A DNA stretch of 64,000 nucleotides from Pseudovirgaria hyperparasitica (GCF_010093815.1 NW_022985551.1:764614-828613), one strand, 5' to 3'. Counted from the first letter of the stretch, positions 1 through 12,246 are shown. Notes: generated by a model from the letters alone, not told the origin. Program-made: numbers and translations.

Positions 1-1506
1 ACTGACAGAAAGGCTACAAAGGTTCATAGCCAAGGGACCTCATCATCCAGCACCGGCAGTGCCAAGGCACATCATACGAAGGACTACACTGTCGATGCAT
101 TTTCGGATCGTATATCTACATGTCTGATCAAGGGCCGACAGTTTGATGTCAAAACCACCTACGTACACGAGCCGACCCAAGATTTTGTCGAGGAGGCTCT
201 CAAGACTATCTTCAGGATCCATTGCAAAGAGCCACTACCCGGGGACATACTCGTCTTTTTGACCGGACAAGAAACAGTAGAATCTCTCCAGCGTCTCGTC
301 AATGAATACGCTGGTGGTCTTGATGAAAAGACTCCTAAGATTCTCACATTGCCTCTTTTCGCTGCACTCCCCCAAATAGCTCAGCAGCGGGTTTTTGACA
401 AGGCGCCTCATTTCACTCGTAAAGTCATTCTCGCTACCAACATTGCCGAAACCTCAATTACCGTTCCTGGGATACGATATGTCATAGACTGCGGTAAGGT
501 AAAGATGAAACACTTTCGCAACAACCTAGGACTTGAATCCTTGCTTGTCAAGCCTATATCGATGTCTTCTGCGATTCAACGCCAAGGTCGCGCAGGTCGT
601 GAGGCACCTGGACAATGTTTCCGCTTATACACGGAGAGAAGCTTTCAAGAACTACAAAAAGTAACTACCCCAGAGATCTTGCGATGCGACCTGAGTCAGG
701 CACTGCTGACCATCATGGCCCGCGGAGTTCCTGTGCAAGACATCATAACGTTCCCCTTTCTTGACCGACCGAGCGACGAATCACTCAAGCAAGCTTTAAC
801 CCAGCTTCTCCAACTTGGCGCTCTTAATGAGTCCGCACATTTTAGTCACACAGGCAAACAGCTCGCCCGTCTTCCTCTCTCTCCAACGCTCGGACGGGTT
901 ATCCTCGAAGCTGCGAAGCCTGAACGTGATTGCCTGTCTGAAATCATCGATATTATCGCATGTCTCAGTGTCGAAAACATATTCCTCAATATTCATACCG
1001 AGGAGAAGAAGGAAGCCGCCGAAGAGGCCCGCCGCTCCCTATTCCGCCGCGAGGGAGACCATCTAACTCTTCTTGCCACTATCCGCGCATACAGTGAAGA
1101 ACAATCTGATCGCCGTGCATGGTCTGATCGTCACTTTGTAAGCCATCGAGCTATGCAGAATGTTATAGACATTCGGAAACAGCTACGGGCCCAGTGTGTG
1201 CAGATGAAATTGCTTGATCGTAATGCTACAGAAGGCTCCAGGATGGATGAAGACACCAAGGCGGCGATGTTACAATGTCTGCTGAGAGGTTTCGCTACGA
1301 ACACCGCCAGGCTTATGCCGGATGGGTCGTACAAGACGATGGTTGGCAATCAGGTCGTAGCCATACATCCTACTAGCGTGCTGTTTGGTCGCAAGGTCGA
1401 GGCTATCGTGTTCTCAGAATTTGTCTTCACGAATCGCAGTTATGCAAGAGGGGTGAGTGCGGTGCAGCTTTCCTGGGTTGGTGACGTTCTAGCTGGCGCT
1501 ACATGA
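1..1506 (+). CDS. DEAH-box RNA helicase, DHR2/DHX33-like (3' part)
   Basis: The frame is open from the first base, so the 5' end (motifs I-III) lies outside the window; about 501 codons are present. Seen: GDILVFLTGQE (motif IV region, near codons 78-88), ATNIAETSIT with VPGIRYVIDCG (motif V), QRQGRAGRE (motif VI), then the winged-helix/ratchet region and a C-terminal OB-fold region ending after VFSEFVFTNRSYARGVS. DEAH/RHA helicases unwind RNA with ATP. The linker and motif V wording fit the DHX33/Dhr2 branch, which acts in nucleolar 18S rRNA processing; that subgroup call is from family memory and is less certain than the helicase call. The 3' end converges on the reductase gene 112 bp downstream. 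No intron is visible in this part. It looks like an intact core gene. Confidence 0.9.
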   Translation, partial: TDRKATKVHSQGTSSSSTGSAKAHHTKDYTVDAFSDRISTCLIKGRQFDVKTTYVHEPTQDFVEEALKTIFRIHCKEPLPGDILVFLTGQETVESLQRLVNEYAGGLDEKTPKILTLPLFAALPQIAQQRVFDKAPHFTRKVILATNIAETSITVPGIRYVIDCGKVKMKHFRNNLGLESLLVKPISMSSAIQRQGRAGREAPGQCFRLYTERSFQELQKVTTPEILRCDLSQALLTIMARGVPVQDIITFPFLDRPSDESLKQALTQLLQLGALNESAHFSHTGKQLARLPLSPTLGRVILEAAKPERDCLSEIIDIIACLSVENIFLNIHTEEKKEAAEEARRSLFRREGDHLTLLATIRAYSEEQSDRRAWSDRHFVSHRAMQNVIDIRKQLRAQCVQMKLLDRNATEGSRMDEDTKAAMLQCLLRGFATNTARLMPDGSYKTMVGNQVVAIHPTSVLFGRKVEAIVFSEFVFTNRSYARGVSAVQLSWVGDVLAGAT

Positions 1507-1618
1507 GACGATGCATCTTAATGCACATAATCTTCCTACGCTAGTATGAATAACCTACATACTGGAGCAGAACAGATGGCCTGGCACGAATAGAAGAAGC
1601 ATGCTGACTATATCTTAC

Positions 1619-2653
1619 CTACTTGATCTCCACGACGACCTTACCTCTCACATTCCCCCTCGCCACCTTCTCTAACGCCTTCTTCATATCACTAAACGCA
1701 AATACACTGTCGACAGTGACTTCCTCCGGCCTCAACTCTACGGCCTCAGCCAACCACGTTACATTCTTCTCAAAGATGATACAGTCGTACCTGCCCAGCA
1801 CCCCGAGCCATCCCAATACCCAACGCACCAGCATACGTGGATGTGTTAAGTACAACATGCTTCCCCCAATCAACGTCCGATCCGTCTTGTCGCCCACTAT
1901 CGTCACGTATCTCCTTGTGATCCCAATGCAATCTGACCCACCTACGCAGTCGATGACTGCATCTGGTGCAAAAGCTCGCACGCCATCTGGCACCGAATCT
2001 TTCGTATAATCAATGACTTCACCCGCGCCTAAACCCTTTACAAACTCGACATTCTTCCCGGAGCACGTGGATAACACGTCCCATCCTCGCTGGCGCGCGA
2101 GCCGGATCGCATACATGCCACAACTCGTACTCCCGCCTAGCACCGCCACTCTGCCTAGACTAGCACCTCCAACCCGCATATACTCCTCGACCAAAGCGAT
2201 CGTCGTCCGTGCCGTCATGAACACCACAGGCAGGCTCGCGGCCTGTACGAAACTCAGTTGCGGTGGCTTTTTGGCGATCATCAGGTGCGCACTCCCAGTG
2301 TCCAGCACTACAACCTCCGCCGCACAACCGGGGCCCCGCGGCGCCATGCTCACGCCAAACACCTCATCTCCCGCAGTGTATTGTGCCTCAGAGCCCGCGC
2401 GCAGCACGGTGCCGGCGAAGTCGCAGCCGATGGTCTTGGGCTGGTGGAGAGCGGGGAGCGGTAGCGACCAGATAGCCAAGTTCATAAGTTGGATATCTAC
2501 GGGATTGAGGGCGATGGCGTGCATCTGTACAAGTATCTCAGTCGGGCAAAACGAGGCTTTGGGCGTCTGGTCAGTCTGCTGCAGGCATTGCGGATAGCCG
2601 GAGTGCGTGTATGTCCATGCCTTTATCGTCACAGGTAGATCAGATGATGCCAT
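1619..2653 (-). CDS. MDR-family zinc-free alcohol dehydrogenase / quinone oxidoreductase
   Basis: Single exon, 344 aa when started at the Met of MASSDLPVTIKAW. The frame stays open 52 codons further upstream, but those residues look like leader sequence. The N-terminal half is a GroES-like fold (LNPVDIQL, KTIGCDFAGTV, GDEVFGV); the C-terminal half is a Rossmann fold with the NADP-loop VAVLGGSTSCGMYAIRLAR and the dinucleotide/acid stretch GAGEVIDY. No structural zinc cysteine cluster is seen, as in quinone-reductase-like MDR members. The family reduces enones or quinones with NADPH; the true substrate is unknown. This type is common as a stand-alone gene and as a trans-acting enoyl reductase in metabolite clusters, but no synthase gene is nearby. 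It is convergent with the helicase gene. Confidence 0.85.
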   Translation of the reverse strand: MASSDLPVTIKAWTYTHSGYPQCLQQTDQTPKASFCPTEILVQMHAIALNPVDIQLMNLAIWSLPLPALHQPKTIGCDFAGTVLRAGSEAQYTAGDEVFGVSMAPRGPGCAAEVVVLDTGSAHLMIAKKPPQLSFVQAASLPVVFMTARTTIALVEEYMRVGGASLGRVAVLGGSTSCGMYAIRLARQRGWDVLSTCSGKNVEFVKGLGAGEVIDYTKDSVPDGVRAFAPDAVIDCVGGSDCIGITRRYVTIVGDKTDRTLIGGSMLYLTHPRMLVRWVLGWLGVLGRYDCIIFEKNVTWLAEAVELRPEEVTVDSVFAFSDMKKALEKVARGNVRGKVVVEIK

Positions 2654-3706
2654 TATATTGTGGTGTTGCGATGCAATTGTTGTCGCTGGGTATTCGTAGA
2701 GCTGATACCAAGATGTACCACGGAGATCCCCAGTCTGCTCTGTTCTGTCAAAACACACTGATGTAAATCTACGCCCATGTGTGGAAAGAAGTCTCGCATC
2801 CCACCTCATTATGCAACTACTAACACTCTTCCCTCTGATTTGCGCCCGACGTCATACCCTCTCCTCCTGCGCGCCGCGCCCATACCCCAACCTAACTACC
2901 TACCTAGGTAACCTCGGGCATGTCAGCAAAGCCTTAGCATGGATGCAGTTCCAATTACCTTTCAAACGCCAAGCCACAAGCGGGCCGAACCTTGACACAT
3001 CACAGCGGAGCACTACGGTCGTTATTCATGCATGCATACAAACATAATCCGGACGTTGGGATATGTGCGTGTCTCCAAACCGCCCGTTCTTGAACGCCGG
3101 AATACAGATGGGGCACTGGGCATGATGCAATGGATATGCATGGCTAAGCTGTATGCATAAGGCGCTTTGCATGCAGGCAGCTGCGAGATGCGACTGGTGA
3201 CTTGGAGTGGTTGAGCATATGCTCAGGGGAGAGAGGTGATGGCTGGCAGATCTCGTTTTAGTGATACCTGCGTGGGAGGTTTGATTGACGGCCCAGTTAT
3301 GTGAGTGGTGACGCGCTATCTCTTATCTGGCGAGCCGAACGTAGTTTTGAGCTGGATTGTCGTGAGAGGCATGCATGTAAGGTGACAGGACTATATTTCG
3401 GAGTTAAGGTTTCGAGAAGCGTCTAAAACCGAGGCGAAACACATTAGCCGACATGCAATAATTCACGAGTGCTTCAGAAGTTTTCAGACTAGCAGTCTTC
3501 CATTCCACCTCGAACACTATCGGGTTGCGATAGAATATATTATACTTCATGTTTTATTCGCTGTGCAACAGACTGTTTTGAGGTATAAACTGCGCGTCCT
3601 AGGACGCGTAGTCCTAACAATTCGTGGGGATATCACTGACAGACTATATCTGCAAAATCCGACGCTGAAAGCTGTGCAAGGTCCTGGTATGGACGAGTGA
3701 AGTCGT
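2654..3706. other. Intergenic region, no gene seen
   Basis: About 1 kb upstream of the reductase and downstream of the Ser/Pro-rich protein gene. It holds several short GCATGCAT-like palindromic runs between about 3020 and 3180 and no open frame with convincing protein composition. Confidence 0.6.
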
Positions 3707-4573
3707 CTACGATCTGGTATCTTCGTTACCAACCATGGTATGGCCCTGTCCGACGTCTTCGTTCCTGGTGATGCGGTCGCGCATAATGCTCTTTGCAGCC
3801 TCCACACTCGAAAGTCCTCCTCGGTCCTCAGTATTCGAGTCTTGCATCTCTGCATCGATGGCTTGGTTCGTCTGCGTAGACACCCCACTGCTGATACTTA
3901 CACCAGTCATCGGGCTCGGCGGCGCTTGCTCGCCACGGAGATATTGCGGGACAGCGCTTGCTTTGCCAACGACCGGGCTTCCGATATGACTCTGTTGCCG
4001 TGCTGGTGTACGCGCTCCCTCGCCAAAACCAACTAGACTCGCAGCCTCATCACTGAAGCCTCCTGTGCTGGAAGTTTCCATGTCCTGATCCTCGCTCATC
4101 TTGTCGCCATCGATGGAACCGCTAGCCCATGTCGTACGACCACCAACGCTGCCGGTGGCCGAAGCACTGCCGACAGTGCTCCTTTCACGGAATATTTGGG
4201 GTTGCGCATTCTGATCAAAGTATGCCGGGGTCGAGGACAGGCCTTGGCCTTGAGCAATGATGTTGGCTTGCCTGGTTGTTGCGACGCGCTCCAGGCCGGC
4301 CAGGCGCGAAATGCGGTCAGCGCGCTCGGCATCCTGAGGGTTCTGGTGGTGAGGAAAGTGACCACGGTGGCCATCTTTGATAGCTACGGTGGAAAGCTCC
4401 GACATGGATGTCGTGGTAGAGTTTGGCGTGCCCCTGAGGGAAAGAGGAGTTAGTCTATGCTATTGTTGTGCCAACTTAGGGACTTTTATTAGGATGGCTT
4501 ACGGAGCGTCGGAAGGAGTGACCGGGTCAGAAGGAGGAGGAGGAAGATTGATGAGGGTAGGTGCTTGCGACAT
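3707..4573 (-). CDS. Conserved fungal low-complexity protein (unknown function)
   Basis: Two exons: 4573-4503 and 4433-3707, joined across a 69 bp intron (GTAAGC...CCTCAG). The spliced product is about 265 aa. Exon 1 gives MSQAPTLINLPPPPSDPV and the junction restores PGTPNSTTTSMSELST in frame. The N-terminal third (AIKDGHRGHFPHH, then ERADRISRLAGLERVAT) reads like a conserved block; the rest is rich in Ser, Gly, Thr and acidic residues and is probably disordered. No signal peptide or membrane segment is seen. I recall similar hypothetical proteins across filamentous ascomycetes but know no assigned role. The first exon and the intron make the long upstream start more credible than the internal Met at 4405. 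Confidence 0.7.
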
Positions 4574-5226
4574 TGTAGGATATTGTATCGAGGGGTCGAG
4601 GACGTTGTTCAAAGATCGCAGGCCTGCGCTGACACACAGGAGGGCGGTGGTCTCAGCGAAGGTGGCTTCGATATGATGTCCAGGTATGAGCGATTTATCG
4701 TCGCTTGCCGCGTCGATATAGTATAGCTCAAGTAGATGTAAAGAAGTGCGTTATGTGTGTGTGTGCGTGTGGGTAGAGACAATGCAGGAGAAGGCAGACG
4801 TTGAACCGTGAAAGTATGTGCCCGCCGTTCCAGGTCCCTGCTAGGTACGTCATATGGCTGGGCCAATCACAGCCCTGTCTTGGCAGGGTCCTTGGGCTCT
4901 CCAGATAGCCATATAGACTTTCCAATCCCTCTTGCACAATTCAACAACATTCACTGTTCTCTCCACGAACCGCACACTTCTGCTTCAGACTGATCTGGGC
5001 ATACCGTCTCATACCCGGATGATCATGAGGAGCACACTTTTACTTTATGGCCCGGCTCACTACCTTGGTCGAACAAGCAGATCTCTTCAGGCATAACCCA
5101 CCACGGGCTATAGCGATATAGGTGGCACGAGGAGAGACATTCTCATCGCCTACATTTAATATTTAAAAGACAATACATACTGCTAGGCTTGGATGATCGC
5201 TGTATGGAAATGATCGCAGTCGACAA
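4574..5226. other. Intergenic region with short GT repeat
   Basis: About 650 bp between the start of the Ser/Pro-rich gene and the end of the S28 peptidase. A short GT-rich run lies near 4756-4772. Otherwise nothing is recognised. Confidence 0.5.
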
Positions 5227-7053
5227 TCACAGTTCGCTGTGCTTTGTGCTTTTCCAGCTATCGAAGTCGCTTAACCATCTCTTCACCGTCCGGATCTCCC
5301 ATCGGTGGGCCTCTCGTATGAATTGTGGCTCGGCGCCTACGTCTTTGATGCCGGAGCTATCCCAGTGATGACCCGCCCCGGTGATGAGATACTCAGGCCG
5401 CAAGTCGCTCGAGTACCGTTTTGGGGCGTTGTTACTGTGATAGCACAAGTCCAACCAAACATCTTGATCGCCATCAATGTGTGCCAGTCGATCAGCTTCC
5501 ACATCATACCCACCGTACTTGTTGTACTTGGCTAAATCAGGGGTTTTCGGGATTCTGTTGTACTGGCCTGGCTCGAAAGACCACTCACACCACTGCTGGG
5601 TGTAGGACGGCTGGAGGACACGAGAGATGAGGCTTTTGCCGTGCGTTGGTGCAGCGATGAAAGCTCCCTGTTCTGTGCAGGCTGTCCCTTTGTCAGGCTT
5701 GGTGCTTCACCAGGCATGCAAGAACTTACAAGTGTATAGATACGATCGGTCACCAGAGTTCGCAATCTCAGCCCACGCAGTTGAGTTCTGCGTGCCGAAG
5801 CATTTCTGGTTGTTCAAATCTCCGTCCTCGCATAACGGAACAATCACATTCTTCACGTATTCAGCATAGTTCCCCAGACCTTTCCAATCTTCGCCTCCTG
5901 TATAGGCAGCAAGGACGCTGTCGACAGCAGTCACATCTTCTGGTGTATCAAGATCGGTGACATTACCGCAGAACTGAAAAAAGTCATCGGAAGTGTAGTC
6001 CGTATACCAGTTCAACTCTTGCCAAGTATTTGTCGGGTAGAACATCGGCCCTCCAAGCGGGAATGCGATAGTCATCGCAAAGTCTCTACTATCTTTCAGA
6101 GCTTCCAGACCGAAAGTCTGTTTAAGTTGCGTGATAGCCGCTGTGTTGTTTGAGAACAGCACGTGATCAATGTTGTCCACTAACTTATTGATCCTGGCAA
6201 TACAGTCTTGTGGACCATACTTTTGAATTGGATCATACCATTGCGCGTAGCCCAGAACTGCGTTAGTTGTGGCGCTGCTTGCAATGCCGCCATACAAGAT
6301 ATCACCATATGTTTGTACGGAGAAGGCTGTTTGGGCGCCAGCAAGACTGCCGCCGTACAAAATCCATGGAGTCGACGGTGCTGTCACGGTCGCATTTACT
6401 CCTGGGAACGTTGCGTGTCTGGCGAAGTTGACATTGTCAGCGATGGCTGTAAGGGCTGTTCAGCATGTCACTTGTAAACCATATAGGCGAACCAACTTTG
6501 CTCCGTTGTCAAGTACGCCAATTCATCCACGGTACTTGTTTCAAATGGGTAGCTTCCGCCATTCGATCCGCCGTAGTATCGATTCTCGAGAATGACTCCC
6601 AAGCCGTCAAATTGCTGCATGAGGACTTGAATGACTGTAAGTCATCAGTACGCTTCTTCAGTTTGTTTCGGTGCTTTTCTAACTTCCAGTCTGCAGATTT
6701 GAGAGTCGACTTTCACCGCTTGTTTCTCCTCCAATGTACAAGAAGACTGGGCCACCAGGCTTGTAGTACGACGAGTCGAAAAAGTATCGTTGTTGAAAAG
6801 TACCATTTGCATGCGGCTCATACCTCTTGCTATTAGGGAAGTGATCGATCTATTTATATCAGCTCCGTTAAGGCGAACAAACGAATTACAGTACCGTTTG
6901 ATCGAATGTGTATGCTTTGTATACTGCTGGGAAATTTTGTCTAGCAGCCACTTGAGGAGCTACATAACGAATTGGTTCAGCCGCGCCGCTCACAAGACTC
7001 GCAAGACCCATTCCTGCCGTCAACATAGTGGCCAGTTGTGGGACTTGCATCAT
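5227..7053 (-). CDS. Secreted serine peptidase, family S28 (prolyl carboxypeptidase-like)
   Basis: Five exons fit one frame: 7053-6895, 6849-6684, 6634-6497, 6446-5730 and 5681-5227, giving 544 aa. The start MMQVPQLATMLTAGMGLASL looks like a signal peptide. Family landmarks follow in order: TIDHFPNS, RYFFD, GGPVFLYIGGE, ENRYYGGS, YLTTEQ, and the nucleophile elbow WILYGGSLAGAQ with Ser about residue 188. The charge relay is completed by Asp about 467 (DGDQDVW) and His about 498/499 (GAGHHWDSS). S28 enzymes cleave after proline in secreted or vacuolar peptides. The elbow has Leu where Tyr is usual (GGSYAG). Several Asn-X-Ser/Thr sites suggest glycosylation. The exon 3/4 join has an alternative acceptor 9 bp away in the same frame. 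The reading was chosen because it gives YLTTEQTIADNV, which matches family spacing. Confidence 0.9.
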
Positions 7054-9087
7054 GTATGGGGCTCTTCGACCACTATACTACGTTTGCAACACCACTGGAT
7101 TGGAGAGTGTTGATGAGAATTCAGCAGTATACCCCTCGGATTGCGAGGCTCGAGCCACGAATAAAAAACCACTGGATCAGGCCATTGATAGTGCTACAGC
7201 CCCACGGGTACATCCATCCATCTAGGCCAGTATGACGTATCTCGTAGGCGTATGTTATCGAACTTCCTGTTCTGGACTAGCGGGAAGATAAGAAAGAGGG
7301 GTCCGGACTTCATCACAACTAAGAGCATACCTGGAAGAGAAATATGAATAAACTAAAGGAAATCAACAGTACATGTTTCATCAATGGCCTTCGATATTTG
7401 CCCAGGACGCCGAGCACGCCAAGTTACTGCTTGTAGCCCTGAAAGCTTGCCCAGCAGCTCTAGAGCTGGAGCGTTGCCTGGATAGCTTATCTTGTGGGAC
7501 GCTTGCCTGCCGAACTTCACTCTGTCGACGAGCTATTTATTGTACATTGTCTTTGATTGCACTGATTCTCGAACTTCTGTGTTAAGCTAGACGAAGCAAC
7601 ATAGAGTGTCGCTGAAATAAAGAAGGCACTAGAAGCTGAAATAGTCGACATATCACATGCTACTACCTGATCTATGATGAGATCCTATGCAAGAAGATGG
7701 TCAGCCTGCGCGGTATCTTTTAAACAGTAGGACAATCTTGAAATAGTCCTCCCAGGACATTCCCTTTTAGCATGGAGTGCAAAAAAGACTTCGTCAATGC
7801 ATTTGATGCCTCAGGCTCAAGTCCAATTAGATACAAATTCATTATGTTTTGCTAGATTTAGACACGTTAGTTAAGTTGGATAGATCGATATTGAATATGA
7901 CCAAAGTGGTTGTGCCTGCAGTGTCTTTGTATATGTTGTTCAGTGGACGTGACCTAGCTTCCACGTCAGTGTCCTTTCATTGGAAAATTTTATCCTAATT
8001 CTTTGGTCGCAGGCTGCCCTCAGCTTATCCCACGTGTTACTATATAGTGTTCTGCATAATATCAGACGCTGCGAACTAGCCGATATGACTGCTTCAATTC
8101 CACGACTATCATGCGACTAGTCTCAACCTGCTCCGCTTATAACGCGTCTCCGCTTTAGATGGGTCCGAGATATAACGACAAGGCAGTTGAAATACCTATG
8201 GTCTGAACAGTTTACACGCTCTGTTGTTGCCTTACCTGAGAACGATGCCTTGCGTGGGGGCTGCACTCGTCTCACCACCTTACATGGGTCGATTGGTTCA
8301 TGTGTATCCATGGCGGGCAGTAATCAGCCTTTGCAAGGTAAAAGAAGAGGGACGTGTTTATTGGCCCCTATATTTAATATAAGACGACAAAAATAGAGCA
8401 CCAATCCCGCTGTCTTCTCAAACAAGGAACTAACTCTGGGCGAGGTGAGACTTAGCTCAGGGGAAGCCTTGCAGCTGCTAGAGGCAGACATATCTCTTGG
8501 ATAGCGATATGTTAGAGTACGATACTCAGATCAGAGCTTTTCTACTCGCAACTTGGAGCGTAGCATCGATTGCTATACAGATTTTTATTAGCATGAGCCT
8601 AGAGACTTACTTATTGGATAGTCTAGACCAAGACCTATAAGGCTATATCTTCAGTAAAGTTACGGGTTTGGGAGTCCGTTTCAGCTTTGGAAACATAGCC
8701 TGGTCTCTACCACTCATTTTCACTTACGAAGATAAGATTCTCCAATTGAAGTATGCAATGTGGAGCTGCATCATGTCCTTGCTCAAATAACCCTGTTACC
8801 ACTGAGGGTCTATTTCAGGGTATGAACATGTGTGGGGGCCTATTACAGTTGTCTTCAGTAGCATGTATTGTCACATCTGTAATCATGTTACTCTAACATA
8901 ACACAACAGATAGGGGCGACTTGGACTAAGTTTGTACTATTTGTGGAACATGGAAGAATGATAAAAGGTGTTCACAGCCTGCTTCTCCTGAATATCTAGG
9001 CACCTACTAAGCTTTTAGCCTTTTCCTACAAAGCGCTTCGCCCTCACAGGCCATCAACTGACTACAATTGCGTCCGAAAAGACTACA
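7054..9087. other. Gene-poor 2 kb region
   Basis: Only short open frames of non-protein-like composition occur here. The region is moderately AT-rich. I see no splice-joined gene, no terminal repeats and no RNA gene. The last 100 bp serve as the promoter/5' leader of the bestrophin-like gene. Confidence 0.55.
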
Positions 9088-10658
9088 ATGCAACCATCAG
9101 CGATAGAGGGACCTAGTACAGCATCAAATAGTATCAATGGATCCCAGTCTTCGACATGGGGAGTCTCTGAGAAGCCCAAGTTGTACCATAATACTAGTAG
9201 CTTCAACATGCTTCACAAGAAGACAGAGGGTGGATATGTAAATGGACCGTTGGATACTCAGAAACATTCTAAATGGCCGTTATTTCTTCGCCTGCGAGGA
9301 AGTGTTTTGCCCAAAATGATCTTGCCTCTACTCTTTGTTGGAGTTTGGGCCGCTGCCGTTACCTGTATCTGTTTCTACCGAGTCGACAGTAAGTTGCGTT
9401 CCTTTTGAAAGGCCCGCGAAGAAACTGACAATGGTATTAGTCTCCTGCGATAGCCTTCTTTTGACAGTACTCGGATTTGTTGTTGGTCTAGGACTATCCT
9501 TTCGTAGCTCCTCGGCGTACGAGCGGTACACCGAAGGCCGCAGATGTTGGTCTGACCTTCGACTGGCTTCGCAAAACATGTCTCGGCTCATCTGGCTACA
9601 TGTCGGGGAAGATGCGGAAAACATTGAGAATGGAAAGAAACATCTATTGGAGAAACTGTAACGTGGCTAATATGAGTTTGAAGTAAAGCACAAGAATACT
9701 GACATAGTCTAGGACTGCACTTAATCTCATCATCTCTTTCGCAGTCGCACTAAAACATAAGCTCCGCTATGAGCCTGGTATCAACTCCGACGAAGAATAT
9801 GCCGGCCTCTTCCAGTGGATGGATACTTTCATAGGGCCACCAAAGGACTTATCCACAACCGCGAAGAAGCCGACTTGGAAGCATTATGGAGAACTCATCG
9901 GCCTACCGTTTGCTATCGACAATCCCCGCAAGCTGATCAAACAAATGGAAAGCCAACAGTCGATCGGCAACTTACCTCTCGAGATCCTCACGTATCTCTC
10001 TACCTTCGTAGATCATGTAATGTCCAAGAGTGAGGGGCGACTTGCGGCTGTGTATCAAGCACCCTTGGTCAGTGGCATTATGACGATGAATGAGTGCTTG
10101 GTCTCAGCAGAGCGCGTCCTGGATACTCCGTTGCCCACCGCCTACAATATCGCCATCTCACAGATCACATGGGTGTACATACTCGTACTCCCCATCCAAA
10201 TGTGGGGTCCGCTCGGCTGGATCACGATTCCTGGCACAATCTGTGAGTTGACAGTATGCTTCAGCTGCTAGACAATACTAACCAGTCTAGTCGCCGCATA
10301 CATAATCCTCGGCCTTGCAGCCATCGGTCGCGAAATCGAGAATCCATTTGGCTCCGACGCAAATGACCTCGACCTCGATGGCTTCTGCTTCACCATTGCC
10401 AAGGATATTGAGATGATGACGGCGGCGCCTGCACCAGACGTTCAGCAGTTCACAACAGACCCAAAGAACCTAGTCCTGTTCCCACAAACATATTCTGTAA
10501 AATACATCATGGATACCTATGGGAAAGCCGATATCAGAAATGCGCTGCGCGATAAAGCCGGTGCGTCTCTTGCACGAAAGCGAAGTTCGCAATTTTGCAG
10601 GCAGGATGGCTCGGAGGTACCTACTCATAATACTGCATTCGGGTTTTCGCAGGTCTGA
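9088..10658 (+). CDS. Bestrophin/RFP-TM (UPF0187-type) anion channel family protein
   Basis: Four exons keep one frame: 9088-9388, 9441-9657, 9713-10242 and 10291-10658; product 471 aa. The cytosolic N-terminus is followed by a membrane segment (PKMILPLLFVGVWAAAV). Next comes the family core LGFVVGLGLSFRSSSAYERY with EGRRCW, two further hydrophobic helices around ITWVYILVLPIQMWGPLGW and FAAYIILGLAAIG, and the diagnostic EIENPFG...DLDLDGFC. Bestrophin-like proteins form pentameric anion channels; fungal members are thought to move chloride or related anions across plasma or internal membranes. Exons 1-4 place introns exactly where the protein motifs would otherwise be interrupted. The C-terminal 80 residues are poorly conserved-looking. 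It stands alone with gene-poor flanks. Confidence 0.88.
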
Positions 10659-11056
10659 GTGAATCAAGAGAGTTCAGCATGTGTGGGAGGTACTGTTCAA
10701 TATTAAGTTAACTTTAGGGAGCTGAGATAAAACTAATGTGCTGGGGTGATTATATGATAAGGGGCCAAATAATGGAACGGATATTGTTTGCCGGGTGAAG
10801 GTATGGTGAAAGGTGAACAAACACGTCAAATCAATGGAAGACTGGTTGTTGGAAGGGGGAGAACGATGTTCAAAGACACAGTGAACATAATATGAGTCTC
10901 CCCAGTATCTCATAGGTGCCAATTCATGTGAGCCAGTAAGCGCATTTGGAAGACGACGTCATGCTATATATATGTACAAATGCTATTCCTGTTCACATGC
11001 GTTACGTTCCATATCACCAAGGTTGAGTCAGCTCCCACGTACTAAAGACTATGGTT
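10659..11056. other. Convergent intergenic spacer
   Basis: About 400 bp between the 3' ends of the channel gene and the secreted two-domain protein gene. No feature is recognised. Confidence 0.5.
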
Positions 11057-12246
11057 TCAAGGCGTGATCGGAGGAGCAGTCAGATCCGTCACCGGAATCC
11101 TACTCGAAGTTAGCCGATCAACCCAACATCACAGCTCGGCCAAACTTACCCAATTAAGGAACTCGTATATTTCGGCACACATGTAAATGGCACCGTGATA
11201 ACAGTCGCACCCTCTCCATCCAAAATATCCACCGCTCCTGACGCATCTCCCGCATCCAAGAACAGTTCACTCCCCGACATTCCCGGTACCAACGGCCCAA
11301 TAGAAAAAGTCTCATCTTTCGGAACAGCAATCCCAATTTCTTGCCCATCAACAAACTCGAATTCGACAACCTGCGGCGTTGGCAGCGCGTTGTACGCGCC
11401 CGGGCTCCCATTCTTCACTGCAATGGTAAAGTTATCTGCTGTTACACGCCCGGTCTTTGCTTCGGGAATGATAGCCTTGACCTGCGCCGTGAGTGCTGCC
11501 GGTACGCGTAGGTAGGCATACACGTCGTCAACACTGAAAGTCTTGCCCGGGTTGAGATATGTAGGCACGGTGCCGGAAATTGTTAGATCAATCTCCTGCT
11601 GTATGACGCCGCTGAAGTCGCAGTCGTATGGGATGGCTTGAGGTGGGCATTTAACGTCGAGTGGGAATTTGGTTGGGCCTGAATGTGTTAGGGGTTATAA
11701 CGTAAGGATTGTTTCCATATAAGTACCGAACGGGATCATAATTTCAATGTCAACCTCGCCAAGATGAATAGCATGCGTGGTTCCAGCGGCACCCATCGTG
11801 ATCGGCCCAAGCGGCTGAAGGGTGCCGTTTGTCGGAACCCGCACTGTCACAGGAGATCCTGGGGTAAACTTGATGTCGTTGATCTGGAGGCCATTTGGAA
11901 AGATATTGAACGTTGCAGGAGACGCATTCTCAAGGTCCAAAGCTACTTTAACATTTGCGTCTACGGATCTGGCGCCGATGAGGCCCCCAAGAGTGGTTAT
12001 AGATGATGGTATAGTAACTTCGGCGACGAGATCCGTGTAGTATATCTCTTGTCCTGCGTTTGCCTGAATGGCAGCAGTGGCGGTAAAGAATCCGGCAAAT
12101 GTATAGTTACCAAGAATCGGAACCTGGCAGGTAATGCCAAAGTCCAAGGCTCCGATCTGTGCTGCTACTGGGACAATCGGGGCCTCATTGACTGCAATAG
12201 CAACGCCGAGTAAGCAAGAAGCGACTGAAGTCTTGAAGAATGACAT
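11057..12246 (-). CDS. Secreted two-domain protein of unknown function
   Basis: Exon 1 12246-11727, exon 2 11678-11150 and a short exon 3 11099-11057 give 363 aa. If the last GTAAGT intron is retained, the frame stops at 11146 (350 aa). The start MSFFKTSVASCLLGVAIAV is a likely signal peptide. The protein consists of two similar beta-rich halves. Each has a cysteine-bearing start (FGITCQVP / LDVKCPP plus YDCDFSG), a later ...VPTNGTLQPLGPI / VPKDETFSIGPL stretch and an AG-rich ending. The halves map to exon 1 and exon 2. Low Lys/Arg content and many Val/Thr/Gly residues suit an extracellular beta-sandwich. The layout reminds me of secreted actinobacterial DUF6801-type proteins; that is a weak memory-based resemblance. 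No catalytic motif is seen. Confidence 0.75.
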
